Shown here: piece by piece, positions 1-12,513 of the stretch
How the letters are laid out: every line of letters begins with the position of its first letter
Position numbering within the stretch: the first letter of the stretch is position 1
DNA from: Opisthorchis felineus
Taxonomy: Eukaryota > Platyhelminthes > Trematoda > Opisthorchiida > Opisthorchiidae
DNA: 64,000 nt
Direction: 5' to 3'
Assembly: GCA_004794785.1 (NCBI GenBank)
Contig: SJOL01001702.1
Span: forward strand, 7,842-71,841
Notes under the pieces: model-generated
Database searches by the model: none
What the model was told of the DNA's origin: nothing
The model's input: the letters and a program-made list of their open reading frames with translations, nothing else
Made by a program: the position numbers and the translations under genes

Positions 1-220
1 AAAAAAGCATAGTAATTGTGCCTCCCTGCCCGTGCCGGTTTAGTGATGACTACGTCCACATCGGATAACGCCCCCCGCCTATGACGCTGTCAGTTTTCCC
101 AAAACCCCTGTACCCACAATCCACGCCAGTCATGCCTTTATTCGGACTGTAACCTTATGATCATGCCTGACGGCATGCCACCCACAAGTTGGGAATGAAC
201 ATCATTATTATTATTATTAT
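1..220 (+). repeat. 3' end of a dispersed repeat ending in an ATT tail
   Basis: The first 220 bases resemble 18480-18645. Both share a block reading roughly TTATGATTACGCCTGACGG (TTATGATCATGCCTGACGG here, 153-171), a GTCGGATAA-type block before it and an ATT-rich end. Here the end is a clean (ATT)n run at about 203-220. A 3' microsatellite tail is typical of non-LTR retrotransposons, so I infer a LINE 3' UTR, but no coding part is present and the family is not identified. Confidence 0.5.
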
Positions 221-1132
221 CCATGGTGATGGCCATGGTCATGGTGGCCAGGAGATCTTATGTCGTTGAAACTGTGGCCGACCGGAGAGTTTGGTGCACA
301 TTTTGCAGTCCTGCTTGATCACGCATGATGCAAGATGTGCTCGTCATAATCGGGTTGCAAGGGAACCTGCAAAGCGTCTCCGTCGCCTGAGATACGCAGT
401 CTTCGAGGAGTTGAGAGCACCTACTTCGACGTCCTTCATCAAGCCTGACCTAATTGCTGTTCGGGAGTGCCGAGCAACTGTGAAAGACGTCAGCATAGTC
501 TCGGATGGGCGCTTAGTAACTGTGTGGACTAAAAATAAGTCGAGGGATGGCGCTGATGATTTGTTCCTCGCCATCATCTCAACCCCACGTGCAATCGATT
601 GTAATGTCGACGTTTTGGTCCATCAACAAATGATCATTTCATATCGAGGGATTAGCTTTCCTCAATCCGCCAAAGCCGTTATTGAACTAGAGCTTCCTAA
701 AATCACAGTCAGTGGCTTGTGTTTGCTCGCATTTTTGGCACACTGCGTACTTACGACCCAGTTATGCGCGGTATATGGCGTTGAGGGAGTAATTCTTGCT
801 ACTGACTTTTACACCTGGCTTAGTATGACAGGCACTTTGTGCTTGACGTGCGAGTCTCGTCTGCGCTAGCGATTACCGAGCCTTAAATAGTATTTCACCT
901 TGTTTATCCTTCATTCAGTTGCTGGTTTTTACGCTCGTGTTTACATGCCAAACGTTTTTTTACGCTGGGTTTCATGTTGTATCACTGGAGTTCTTGATGA
1001 AATACCTTCGAATGGGGCGTCTCCCTCTTTCTATCTAATAGTCTCCTGTGCACCCTTTCGCATCTATTGCCCAGATTTACAATTGATTTTTATTATCTTG
1101 CTCTCCAGGAAAAAGCAGTAGTAGTAGTAGTA
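221..1132 (+). mobile_element. 5'-truncated R2-type LINE (zinc knuckle plus restriction-like endonuclease)
   Basis: A single reading frame runs from about 243 to 869. It begins with a C-x3-C-x7-H-x4-C zinc knuckle (Cys codons 261 and 273, His 297, Cys 312) and continues into a restriction-like endonuclease with Lys-Pro-Asp (about 441-449) followed after 12 residues by a second Asp (486). This order is that of the C-terminus of R2/NeSL-type LINEs, which cut target DNA with a PD-(D/E)xK nuclease. One in-frame TGA at 267-269 lies inside the knuckle. A 3' UTR of about 250 bp ends in (GTA)5 at 1118-1132. The reverse transcriptase is absent, so this is a 5'-truncated dead copy. Confidence 0.75.
291..869 (+). 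pseudogene. R2-type LINE C-terminal endonuclease remnant
   Basis: This is the 192-codon open part of the element at 221-1132, downstream of the in-frame TGA at 267. Residues 3-8 complete the His and last Cys of the zinc knuckle. Residues 9-20 are a basic THDARC-type segment seen after the knuckle in R2-like proteins. Residues 51-70 hold the KPD...D nuclease core, followed by a VSDG motif. The frame ends with TAG at 867. It has no initiator of its own and is not expected to make protein. The family assignment rests on motif order only; the exact clade (R2, NeSL, Hero) is not resolved. Confidence 0.7.
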
Positions 1133-4100
1133 CGAAAGATGGAAAAGACTACCCGCAAATACCTTCACTGGAATAAGGAATGCGAATGAGGCTAACAAGT
1201 GGGCCTGTGGGGCAGGGCCGCTCGGGCATTTTCAACAATCCACAGTCGTATCACGGGCGATCAGGTTAAGCAAGAAAATGCACTTTTTGCCTGTTTTTAA
1301 TGGCAACAGAGGTATCGGCGAAAGTGTTGGGTTTGTTTAACTGGAGCTGATGTGTACAAAGCCATGTCTAAATGAATGTTGCAGGCCGCCTAAAATGAAA
1401 AAAACTGCACAAATTGATTGGCAATCTTCTCCATAAGTTTGCTACCAAAGGGCCTGAGATTAATTTGTCCATGTTTAACAGGATCGTATCAGTTTTTGTC
1501 AGGTGTATGAAATGCATACCTGCGTAATCCCATGGCAGAAACGAGGAGGCTATAATGGAAAATGAAAACGCCACTTTGGATGCACCCCCCAGAAGGACCT
1601 TAGGGCGGTTTCCATTAGAAATGGCAGAGCAAATTGGGTCACAAATTCGGAAGCTTCGCCACATAAATTGCTGTAAAAGCTGTGGAGCTTCAGGGTTTAT
1701 TCTCAGGGGTATGGCTTAAATGAGAAGGATTGAGGGATCTAAGGGATCGTGTTGATTACTTTTGTGAAGTATAGGTGGAACATCGGAAGACCCTGAGGGC
1801 ATTGAGTCAATTTTCCATTCCTGGTTGCCAGGGCAAAGGAGGCTGGTTGTGCATTCTTTGGGACACGCAGACCCGCGTGCCGGAAGGTTCTCCCTAGTTC
1901 CTTCCTTCCAATCTTAATATTTAGAACCCACATTCTACTTTATATGTTGTGGATGGAGAGTTAGCTTCTTCAACCCATTATTTCAAGAATTTGTGTTTTA
2001 ATGTCCCATGCGTTCCAACCGTTTCAGTGACCGAATAGAATTTCAAATTACAGTGGTTATTTTTCTCAGATGTTTTTCTGACAGTTCCAGCTTAGTAAAC
2101 ATGCAGGTTATTCCTTCAGAAAGTCGAAAAACTATATTGCACGTGTGGCAATGCGCGTTTTAAGGAATATTCGCATCTCCATCGGAAACTGTTCTAAATT
2201 CGTTCTGCTCTTGAAGTAGGCACTTGCTTCAGCCAAGTGCGAAAGGCCAAACAGAGCGCAGCTAGTGAGTTGCTTTTTCAGATGACGATGGCAGGGATGG
2301 CATTGATCTCACGTCAATTTTAATGACTGCTTTATACTACTTGTCTTGTAACCCCGAGTGTCCGGGTCATTCTGTGACGCATTACTGATGGATAGATATG
2401 TAAGTGCAAGCAAAGTGAGATGCAGCCATCCACTGCTACAGTGCTGCGCGCCCTCATCAAAAGTAAAAATTGCTTGAACAAAGACGTGCGCTTTATCTCT
2501 AGCGGATGATACTGCATGAAACAGATGTAGGGCCACCTGACGCGCTGGTGGTAGGTTGACAGGTCACCAAGGATGCTTTGTCATATATTGGTTTGATTTT
2601 CAATGCATATTTCACAATTAGTTTCGGTAGGCGGTCACCTTAGATTAGTATGAGAAGAAGAGAACGATGTAGCCAGCAAGCGTCCATTTCTTACCATCTT
2701 TTTCGCAACTATATATGTAGCAGGTTATTCCTCGTACCCATGCCAGCGTGTACGCGAATAATCGTGGATAAGCTAGGGGGCCGCCACCTGTTATTACAAT
2801 ACAGAGGGCATTCTGAAGTAAACTTTTGCTTCTTAGCAACGTACTAAATAGCTTGCCACCAAGATCGAGCTACCATATACCAAAGTAGCACCCCTTTCGT
2901 TCGGTGGTTGTCCTACATTGTGTAATGTATTCCGGTAACATAGTCGGTTTTCAACCACTCACAGGGCTGGTGACTTTATCGTTTAGACGGTCGATGCTAA
3001 CTACATTAAGCGGCTCCGTGTTGCAAAGTATTAACCGTTTGGAACTTCTTTGAAGCCAAAACACAGCGCGGTTGTTGTACTTCGCAGTTTTTGGGTGCCA
3101 TATTTACATCACGTGGCGTTCAGTCTTTGTACCACTATCCGAGGCGAATTTGAACCGAAACTCCTATAAACAGTTTGCTTTATTAGAGGTTTCATGACGC
3201 TGTGAAAGTGGCCGTTAGACTTGGTAAAATTGCCCCCGATGAACCGTTTGTTAAAACATAGTCCTCTATACCCAGGAACAACAAGTATAACTTCCTGGTG
3301 AAAGATGATGATGACCCGTGCATGCATACAAGGAGTCCACAATTTGCGTCAGAGCGCGCGCTTTGTTTCGATTAGTTCAGAAAACGGCTATGGATATATA
3401 TGTTGGAAGTTTGTTATTACTGATTAACGTCGGCTCTATTTTCCAGCGGCCTGTACGATCTTTGAGTTTGACGTTCCGTTTCATTGTTTAAGGGTGGAAA
3501 GTGACACGAAACCACTCTTGATTACCGAATATTTTGCTGACTATCCCAAGAGCGTGCATGTCGGTGGAAGACTATTTCATTTGACGGTTTTGCTCGACGA
3601 GACAACGCTGCTAAATAGAATTAACTTGATCAGGCTTCGTGACCTCTTGCATGTGCTCAGAAGCAGGACCCTCAGGAATTTTATTACTTGTTGGTGGAGT
3701 AGCTGCACGTTTCTTTCAAAATCGTGGCTTCTGCATAGTCTGTTATCCGCCACATTTACAGCGACACGAGCAACTCTCTACAGCACTCGGCTTACAGCGC
3801 ACACCCATCATCTCGTTAGCTTAAAGCGCCCGATCCAGAAAGTGATTTGACATAGTAAGTGTTTGATCCGTACTTACGGATAGCATGCCTTCCATGATCA
3901 CGCCAGTTTGAACGTGGCATCAGGCAGTTAGTGTGCTCGTACTTTACGCGACATCTCTGGTGATGAGACGCAGACGAAACAGCCTCGATGTCCCCTTGTT
4001 TGAAGATGTAAGACTGACAGCAAACTAAGACTGCTTTGTCATACAATGGCTTCGGATCACATTTCATTGTCCTCTGTCTGTTATGGACACAATGCATGGG

Positions 4101-4870
4101 GCATTCTAGTGCCCGCAGACTCTCACTATGTTTGTCGTCAATTTGTGTTGTTGCTTGGGTAATAATTTAAATTCTTTTAGATTTTTTTACCCTAAAGATT
4201 TTGTAGTGAGCCAGTTTCCTCTACACCAATTTTGGATTGCCGGGCACAACTAAACGGATAGCTGAATGGCACTTCCATTGTCAGCATCTTCTCAACTGAA
4301 TGTGATTGTCTTGATACAGGTCAATTTACTTGTCAATGGACTAAAGTCATTGGAAGAACACGCAGCGGTGGGAATCGTTCTTTAGTGGGGGTTCAGCGCA
4401 ACATGCAGCTTTTTCCGGCAGGCGGTAGTCGTCTTGATGGGTCCGTTGACAAACCTGAGGACAACTAAAAACAGCCGCCCCAGCACACTCCTTACTTTGT
4501 CACTGACATGTGAGATCTGTGAGAACTGTGAGATATGTGTAAATTTTGGGTACTGAGGATTGCGTGGGAAGAGGGCAGTAATACAAATAGTGGGCATCAT
4601 CCGACGCAGACGCGGTCATGCCGGTCATGCCAAAACCAGGGCGATCTAAAGACGGTGGACACTGAGGGCAGGAAAACACAGATATTAGGATTTTTCTGAA
4701 CAAAAGGTCCACTGAGATGGTTAGATCCGAACGAGGACTTCAGCGGTTAGAACGAAATCGCCCCAGAGACGGCTGGGGCCTGGTAATGAATTAGATGGTA
4801 ATTGCAGGTAAGAGAACGAGACGGCACACTCAACAGTAAAAAGGGAGTAGTTTTGGGTGTGCGATCAGAC
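1133..4870. other. Unrecognised intergenic sequence
   Basis: About 3.7 kb without a gene or repeat that I can name. Reading frames are short (under 120 codons) and show no domain. The base composition is unremarkable and there is no microsatellite longer than about 20 bases. Confidence 0.4.
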
Positions 4871-4875
4871 CGGGT

Positions 4876-5412
4876 ATGGCAGTGGCCCGTCAGTATTGCA
4901 TTGTCATACTTTGGTTTCTGGACCGCCCTATAACGTACGTCATGTTTGGGGAGATCAGACTGGGGATGTGCATTTCTGTGGGTAGCGCGATTTTGGGTCA
5001 GCTTAGGGGAGCCACCCGTTACAGCAAAGTTGATGTAAGACCGCAGGTATTTTTGGTTTGTTTGGAGATCCTTTCAGATGTAAAGCACAGACAGGGTGGA
5101 GTGGCTAGCGGCCATACAGGGCGTTTGAAGCGGATATTGCCCGCGTGCTTCCATTTCGGGATGCTCTATCTCCCTTTCCGATGTTCCCAACGCCGTGGTG
5201 GTGGTCTGAGAAGGCTGGTCTCAGCCTTCGACCCGCACACGATGTCCCCACAAGTTGAACAATTCCTTGTGTGCGGTCGCATATGTTTCACTGCTGCAGT
5301 CAGCCCGAAGCTTCTGATGGCTACCATCGTGTTGTCACTTGCAGCTTGGCGAGTAATCACCCTTCTCCTCTCCTCTTCTAAGCTCTATCATCCTTTATCA
5401 TGGCATCTTTGA
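4876..5412 (+). other. 178-codon open frame of unknown nature
   Basis: A 178-codon frame is open here, but I recognise no domain. It lies about 350 bp upstream of the CR1-like RT remnant starting near 5.75 kb and on the same strand, so it could be the eroded 5' part of that element. No endonuclease motif is visible. Chance openness in this composition is a real alternative, so I do not call it a gene. Confidence 0.2.
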
Positions 5413-5749
5413 CGCCTTTGCAATCTCGTTGCGCCACAAAACCTGGGGCGAATGCTTTCTGTCTCGTGGCGCCCAAAGCACGGCTAACATTTTTACAGAG
5501 AAATACCCAGAGAGTACTGCAGATTATTCCGTCGAACGCATGACCTCTCCCTTTTCATTGTTATTAGGGGAATTACGACTGAGGTTACCACTGGCTAACT
5601 GGCTCTCGAATATCGTGGGGAGTTTACCGCCGTAGCCGGTTTTCTCCGATCCAAAATCCAGGGGGCTTCTTTCACATGCACTGCTCCTCAAAGCCCTATG
5701 CAATTTTAAGTATTGTGGCCACTGATAGGTAACATTTTCATTAAAATGC

Positions 5750-7400
5750 TGATGTCGTGCAAACCCTAAACTCCTCCTTCACAGGGTGCTATGGTTCCCC
5801 TGAATCGGTCGTTTCCACTGATTTCTCCCCAGCTAGTTCCGTGATGATTAGATCTGTCAATGGAGTAAACTGTACCCAGTGCGCAATCTGTTACCTTGCC
5901 TGACCTGATTTCCTCACTTGACTCACTTAGAGTCTCCCAGCTCCCAGACACCGATGGTACCAATCCCCCACTCTAAAAGCTGTTGCAACGAGCGGCCTGA
6001 CACTCGTGCTTATTCTTTTATCCCTTATAACTTGTATAGTTCTAAGTCACTGGAAGAGCTCTGCTATCGCTCCACACAATAGGTGGGAACCACCTTATAC
6101 CCTCTTGTACCCTTGAGCACTTATTAAAGCCTCTACCAAGGATTACCTGCCAACAACCAAGATCCCTAACACCCAAAGGTACAGGTCTATAGCCCGGACA
6201 TTAGATGAAGCGTGCTAGACTTATTTCTTTAATCATATATCTTCTACTTACGATGCTGGACATGCATTATTCATATCTACACTGCTATTAATGGGGCATT
6301 TGGCCGAGTACACCAGGTGCCATGCTCGATAACACAAGATCTACATGTATTTGCGGCTCGTTTCGGCGATTGTTCGTTTTTTATTCCTCTGGGAAAATCC
6401 GTCACTAGCGGAGTTTTTCAAGGTATTGTTCCTGCCCCTTCTATTCCAGTTTTGCATCAATAACGCTACTGTCTCGATCGCCCATGGTCCATATTCTCTA
6501 TTTGCTGATGATATAAAGGTTACATGCAGAACCCAAGCAAATAACCCTGGTCTTATTTTATCTAACGCTCAGTCTGACCCGGATTCCTCATCCTTCTGGT
6601 CCTCTAGCACCGGGCTTTCATTGCCACTCCAGAATATCAAGCCATGTCGTATCGATTCCAGACCCCCCTGGGGTGTTGTGTCTCAGTGAACTGTCGATTT
6701 TTGCTCTTTCTGAAGTAAGAAACCGAGGCTTTAGGTACTCCTACGCCTTAAGCTCCTTCGAGCATTCATGGTACACAGTGGCTAAAGCTCGCAAGTTGGG
6801 TGCCTTCAGTCACCACTCATTCCACAGCAATGTTTAGTGTCCATCCGTAATTATTTTGTTAGTCCAATTTTGAAACTATCTGCGAGCCCGCATCACAATA
6901 TTCACAGACATGCCGTACTACAGTGAAGGATGTGCAGCATCCATCCACTAAGTCCTTGTTTCCGGCATCACCCGTAATGCCATATTTTCTTGGAGGAATT
7001 TCGCTTGAGCTGGATACTTTAAAGCTGAGGTACACCCTGTTAAACCTAGGCTTTCTGCATCGCCTGATCTACCGATGGACTTATATTGCTGATTCATACT
7101 CCATACATTTTTGGCCCTCCCTATAACATCCGTTATTCTGAATTTCTGCTCCAGTCGTCCAGCCGTCGAAACATCTTTCGAAAAAACATTTTCTTCTGCC
7201 TGTGTTCTGAACTAAGGAACAAGTTTCTATGGCATATTCCCACTAAATCTCCTCACTTAGGCTCTCAAATCATGCCCAATTCTTACACTTCCGTTGTGAA
7301 AACCTAACGTCCTTTCATGCCAGAGCTTGTGCTTGACACACTTTTCGCAAGAAGCCCCATGCACTTCTGAGTTTTGATCCCAAACTAACTATCCTGTTAC
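5750..7400 (+). mobile_element. CR1/Jockey-like LINE reverse transcriptase remnant
   Basis: Translated pieces in shifting frames form a reverse transcriptase. A WKSS-type segment after 6050 corresponds to the region before the palm. A VTSGVFQG segment (about 6400-6425) corresponds to the SG-x-PQGS motif. A preserved FADD active site lies at 6501-6512, followed by the thumb region. A C-terminal tail rich in aromatic residues runs to about 7310. Stops and frameshifts are frequent, so it is dead. The endonuclease is not recognisable upstream. Many LINEs of the CR1 group have this RT order. The finer family is not resolved. Confidence 0.65.
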
Positions 7401-8740
7401 TTGGTGTTAGCGTGTGTAAGTATCAGCGAGGGCATTCTATGAAGCCACACATGCAGCAGCTTCCCTGCCGGCTGTTCTTGAATAGTAATAGCTAATTTAC
7501 CTATCTGGGACTGTCTGCACCTGCTACCTGAAGTGCAGATCTGTTGCCATGAGCATCCAGCGCCTCTCATTATAATTCTTATGCCCGTTATTTTTCCCAA
7601 CCCTCAGCGATGGGCATCTGTGCCCAGAAGAATTATGCATCGGTTCTTCATGCCGGGTTCTATCCTTGGGTTCATCTGTTGGCACTGTTTAATGTCTGCT
7701 TCACCAAGATTCAAATAATATCGAACAAAACAAAGCCATAGTTTCTCATTATTAAGACCCATACTGCATCCTTTGGTTACGCGCAGTGCGTACACATAAA
7801 ACAGTTTTTCTGTGGATGCGCAGTGGTTGAAATTCTTCTTTCGCCCCACAGCTCATTCGGTCAGGCACAACGAACATTTGGTGCGCTTCTGCTTGTTATG
7901 GTAGCCCACACCAAGGCTCTGTTATAGTTGAGCTTTGGTGAACACGCCGTAAACAGCTGCAGTCTTATCCCGTGGTCCAAATGGTAGCTGCCGTTTCATT
8001 TGCCTCCACAGCGACCTGCCCCAGCGGCTGTTTGCTCTTTGCTTGTTCGAACTGACCGGACTGTTTACTAGCTTGGCTTCCACATAAACGAATAAATTAT
8101 GTGGTAGCTGGAGCTCTTTGTTAATACACAAGCCGCAATTATGGCTGCTTGGTGGCCCGCCAACTTGCCCGCTATTTTGTCCGACGGCGTATCTCTAATG
8201 AGACTCTGTAACAGAACCAGAAGTGGATGCAGCTCCCTGTCCAAGTCAGCTTCTGTCAATTGGCTCAACGGCTAGCCTCCCAACTTTGCTAACTTTACGC
8301 ACCTACTCTCTTTCTCCTTAGCCATCGGCCCGCCGGTCAGCTGAAGCTCAGAGCAGAACAAGAGGGGCCAACTTTACCACTAATTCTGGTCTCTTGGTTG
8401 CTATCTGGGTAATTTTCATAGTTGCGGAACATTGGGTACACTTATACTGGTTTGTTCTGTGCCCCTTGCGCTACCCTTAAAGTATATTGAAAAACTTAGC
8501 CAATCCTTGGTTCTCGGGTCACTCAGCACAAATATACCCTATTCCAGGACCATTCAATAACTTGCCCCCTGACCGTAGTAAACGTTAAGTTTTCTGTTAT
8601 TGAACTACTTGCCATCCGACACCTCCCCACGCCCAACAGGCTCTAATAATATCATTCCATTTTCCCATCCTCTCAAGTTTTCATGTTCGGCAGGAGTCAT
8701 TTCGAACTCCACCTATTGCGGTTAACCACTCTGTAAGGCA
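7400..8740. other. Unrecognised sequence, minus-strand open frames
   Basis: Three adjacent minus-strand open stretches (8268-8068, 8131-7922 and 7849-7604) read like low-complexity-free protein but match no family I know. They may be an eroded mobile-element ORF. Nothing on the + strand is recognisable. Confidence 0.3.
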
Positions 8741-9540
8741 TTTGCTTTATATCCGCATAGATCTCCAAATAAAGAGAAGTTACATGTGACTCAACATTGG
8801 CTTGAGTCCACCTGCATTGACACCATTGGCTAATCCAAATCCCTCTGACCACATAAATGAACATCCCTTTTTCGATCACCTCGACTATGACATCGGTTAG
8901 GGGCTGCCCGTAAACCAAAATGCCACTGCCGCTTTGGCACAGCACTGCCACACCTAGTCTGATAGCACGCCTGCAAATATTCTCCCGATTCTCTCAACTG
9001 TCCTTCCTCGCCTTCCCGGAATAACCCGTTTCCGTGTTTCACTGTACTTTTAGTTAGTATTATCTGCATCTTCGAATGTGTTTCTACGGTGTTCGTTCGG
9101 TCCCGTGCCTTGGCAATAACTCTCCATCCAAAGAACATGTGTCCCTGGCTCTCTTAGAACAGCTAAATGAATAAGTCTATCTGGCTTCAGATAACACCGT
9201 AATTCTGAGATACAGTCTGCCATTCATTCCTACTGTGAATCTCTCCATTGCCCAATCTTCACTTACACTTTTCGTGACCTCTAAAACCAACTCAAATCTC
9301 CGAAGTTACCCATTGTTGGCAGCGTTTTTTAGTTTGATTGTCATTAAAATACTCGTACTTTACCGGCCTCATCGTTTTAGTTTTTCCACAGTTAACAATT
9401 TCTTGTCATGTGGCAATTAGGTTTACTCTGCATGGCCTTCTGCACTGTTGTGTTATTGACCACAAAGTTCAAGTTGTAACAACGCAAACGTCCTTAAACT
9501 GGTATGTTCCCTACAAGCCATAAAATGAACCCGGCCTTAT
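8740..9540 (+). repeat. Dispersed repeat, copy 1
   Basis: This interval aligns in order with 17690-18440. Shared landmarks are a GGTCCACCTG-type start, a CACCTCGAC/CACCTCAAC block, a CTTACNCTTTTCG block (9268 and 18173), a CTTGTCA(T/C)GT block (9402 and 18308) and a final GGTATGTTCCCTACAAGC, identical in both copies (9501 and 18402). The copies are diverged, with identity visible only in blocks. The family is unknown. Its continuation in copy 2 runs into an ATT-rich tail like that at 1-220, suggesting one LINE-like 3' region. Confidence 0.5.
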
Positions 9541-9957
9541 TATTGCCGTCACAAATTACCGATGCACACTCGAAGACTCGTTTTAAATGAAGATGTCAAA
9601 ATAACCACGCTAATTTTCTCATATGCCCCCACATACACCAAGGAGATGTGGACCACCATAACTACAAATGAAAAATCCGCAGATGGTGGGGAAATATTTG
9701 TTTCGGTAAAAATACCGAAAAAAATGCACCACCGGATTTGCAGAAGACGGAAAATTTAGATGATACAATGGGCTTCTAGTCACCTTTTCCTCCCCACCTG
9801 CCGTACAGAAAATATTTGAGCGGGCTGTCAGGATTTCCAGAGGCCTGCCCAACGATCAGGTGTATACCTGAGGATCGCCCTCCAGAGGCACGAAAGCTGG
9901 GCCACAGCAGTCCCAGGGGGGCTTCCGCTTAACGCCTGTTCAGCAGACCCAAAAGTT

Positions 9958-10842
9958 ATGGCCAAACCGATTGTAGTTATAGCCCCTTGTGCGCAACCAA
10001 CCGCGACTCCGGATTGCAGTTTTCACTCAACCACCGCATACCCCTTGACTACCAAAAGCAGCGATGCTCGGGAGGAGGCAAGCCTCACGTGGACGCAGCG
10101 CCCAATGTACGTGGAGCCATCATCGCTTATTTCCGTAACAAACGATAAAGGTGCAGCAGTGAACTCCACACACAAGTCACAACTTCTGAGCTGGACTGGG
10201 TCAGACGTGCGCAGACAAGCGGCGGAATTTAACGACAAAGCAACCACATGCATTGACCTCGACATTGGGGAACGCTGCGGGAGCCCTAAAACCACTGAGA
10301 ATGTGAAACTGCCAATCTCTAGCTCCAATCCGTCCAAAGTGGCCTCTTTGATTGTGGACACAGTCGTTGCCAAGGCCCCCGACAGCCGAAGCCACAAACC
10401 TGACCACAACGAACCGGAAAATCCTTCGTACACCCACTTAGCCACGCTGATCACGGGCGACTCGGGAGTCCACACAAACACGAAAGAAAGGCGACCGCAG
10501 CCGAACAAGTTACATAAAATTCACCAAATCAAAAACTGCTGGCCAGCTTCAAGGTGCAGTCCTCTGCGAAAACGAGTTTCATGGAAGCGCCACCAAAAAA
10601 CTGCTTCTCGGTGCTGTCACCCAACGCTCAGGGCCTCACAGAGACACCTTGCCGATCAAACCGCGCCAAAATGCCCCAGAAACCAAATAGACGCATGTTT
10701 GCCCCAAATCCTTAAACAACGGCATACCTGGTCGTCCAAAAGGCGTGAAAGAGATAAAAGTAACAGTGGTCGCAATTTTCGCCCATGGGAAAGATGTGTG
10801 TCCCCCAAAGGTAAAACGCCCGCGCAAACCGGATTCCCATGA
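9958..10842 (+). pseudogene. CR1-like LINE ORF1 region remnant
   Basis: 294 codons, Ser/Thr-rich at the N-terminus and Arg/Lys/Gln-rich at the C-terminus, ending in TGA at 10840. It has no recognised fold. The same frame continues past the stop without a shift into the endonuclease domain, so the stop is likely a mutation inside a longer polyprotein rather than a natural ORF1 end. A related segment (SLIVDTV... here, SLIADAV... at 21300) occurs in the second CR1-like copy, supporting its place in the element. Confidence 0.5.
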
Positions 10843-11029
10843 GGCGGAAAAAACCCTGCAAATAAAAAGCAGCCCTCGAAACCGCCAAGACAGGAAGCAG
10901 ACCAGTATGCCACAGAAGCCCCTTCGAAGTCTTGGACTCAAACCCGACGTACAACTATTAAGTCTGCTATCCTCTCTGGTTACACACCTCTCGGTTCCTC
11001 ACCTTCGGAGGCAGCAGAGACAGTGTTGA

Positions 11030-11802
11030 AATGCTTGTCTACTAACTGCCTCAGCCTTTTCAACAAACTTTGCGATATGAAACAGTCAGTCTGCCCTTAC
11101 CAGCCCTCCCTAATCGCACTCACAGAGACTTGTCTCACACCAGATGTCTCTGACGCGTAGATATTGATAGACGGCTCCTCTGTTTTTCGAGCTGACTCAA
11201 AATGAGGGAGGGCTGGTGGGGTTGCTTTGTACCTACATGCGGCCCTGACCATCCCGATTGTCCTCTCTGATACCACTCCTGCACCTGTTTGCGATGCACT
11301 GTGGATTCAAATCCCGCTGCGCGGGTCCGATTGTCGCCTTCTCGGTGTGGTCTACCTTGGCCCCTTGAGTCCTCCGGAAGATGACCAATTTCTCATACGA
11401 CCCCTTGAGCAACTCTCCTTTAGCTACCACTTCACTCATCTCTTGCTGGTAGGTGACTTCAGCGCTCCAAAGGCCTCCTAGATGGAGCTCCAGCGCGTCG
11501 GATCAAGTGGACGTTTTGCAGCGGCGCTGACCAAAGTCGTTCAACAGAGCGCTTGGACTCAACATGTCGTTGCACCCACCAGATACCGCGCAGGCTAACT
11601 ACAATCCCTCCTGGATTTGGTCATCACCAACGAAAGACACTTCGTCGATCATGCGATATTTAACGCTCGACTGGGACATAGTGACCATTGTGTGTTAACC
11701 TTTGATTTCATCTGCTACAGGGCCAGAAATCCCGAACCTTGGACGTGGATTCAAAACTTCTGCCGTGCAGACTTCTCAGAAATGCGCATTTTTATTGATT
11801 AA
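11030..11802 (+). pseudogene. CR1-like LINE apurinic-type endonuclease remnant
   Basis: The frame holds the ordered motifs of an exonuclease-endonuclease-phosphatase nuclease from CR1-type LINEs. These are an ALTETCL segment with the catalytic Glu (about 11116-11136), a GDFSAPKAS segment replacing the usual GDFNA (about 11452-11478) and a GHSDHCVL segment carrying the terminal Asp-His (about 11668-11697). Stops at 11158, 11203, 11479, 11596 and 11800 break it. All lie in the same frame, so the nuclease can be read through by eye from end to end. Confidence 0.7.
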
Positions 11803-12513
11803 GTTAAACTGGGACCAGCCTCAGTGGAAGACTTATACAGGACCATTGTCCAGAAAGTTCACGAGGCTGACGCGATGTTCGTCCCAAGAAAACCAGCACG
11901 CAGTCGGATGAGCCGCAAGCTACCGAAAAGGATTCGGCGTCTTCTGGGAAAGAGATCTCAACTATTTTTCAAAAAGTTGACTACAGGAGACACAGAAGAT
12001 GAGCTGGCATTTCGTAAAATGCGGGACCTCTCTGAATCAGGAACCCGGCAATAAAACATACAAAAACAAGCCACCATTCTGGACCTCGCCCGGAAAAACA
12101 GAAATGCGCTGTTTAAATACATGATACATCGCCTCAGAAACAAGCCATCCGCGCTCTCCTTGAGGGACAGGAATGGACAACCCAAGAGTGACCCAATAGT
12201 GGTATCTGAAGTCTACAGAGAACACTATGCAGGCCTGTATCTAGCCCCAGCGTCCTTGTCGCATCCAATCTTGTCTAGGCGTAACCACGAACGGCCTATA
12301 AACGATTTGGTCTTCACGGTGGAGGACATTCGTCAACCCTTGCACAAGATTAACCCCTTCTGCGCGTTGGGGCCCGACGAAGTCCATCCAAGGATTCTGA
12401 AGGAAACATCGTTCACACTGGCAAATCATTTCTACCCGGTGTTTCGTCAGTCGCTTGGCGAAGGCCACCTTCCCTCTGCTTGGAAGGGAGCTCAGAGCGC
12501 GCACTTTCGGTAG
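11803..12513 (+). pseudogene. CR1-like LINE reverse transcriptase N-terminal part
   Basis: This continues the same frame as the endonuclease, with one more stop at 12052. It contains the basic linker (KLPKRIRRLLGKR) and the RT finger segment LGPDEVHPRILKETS (12370-12414), also present at 23263-23307 in the second CR1-like copy. The frame ends at TAG 12511, created where an internal deletion joins this part to the element's C-terminal tail. The palm with its FADD site is absent. Confidence 0.65.

Noticed and set aside
4876..5412. 178-codon frame as a host gene
   Set aside because: No recognised domain or splice context, and it sits next to a LINE remnant on the same strand; kept only as a low-confidence open frame.
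7825..7855. Minus-strand CGAATGAGCTGTGGGGCGAAAG resembling a hammerhead core
   Set aside because: The invariant CTGATGA is not present and flanking helices do not form.
10023..10508. 161-codon minus-strand frame opposite the CR1-like ORF1
   Set aside because: It is a shadow of the + strand frame, which connects to a recognisable endonuclease.
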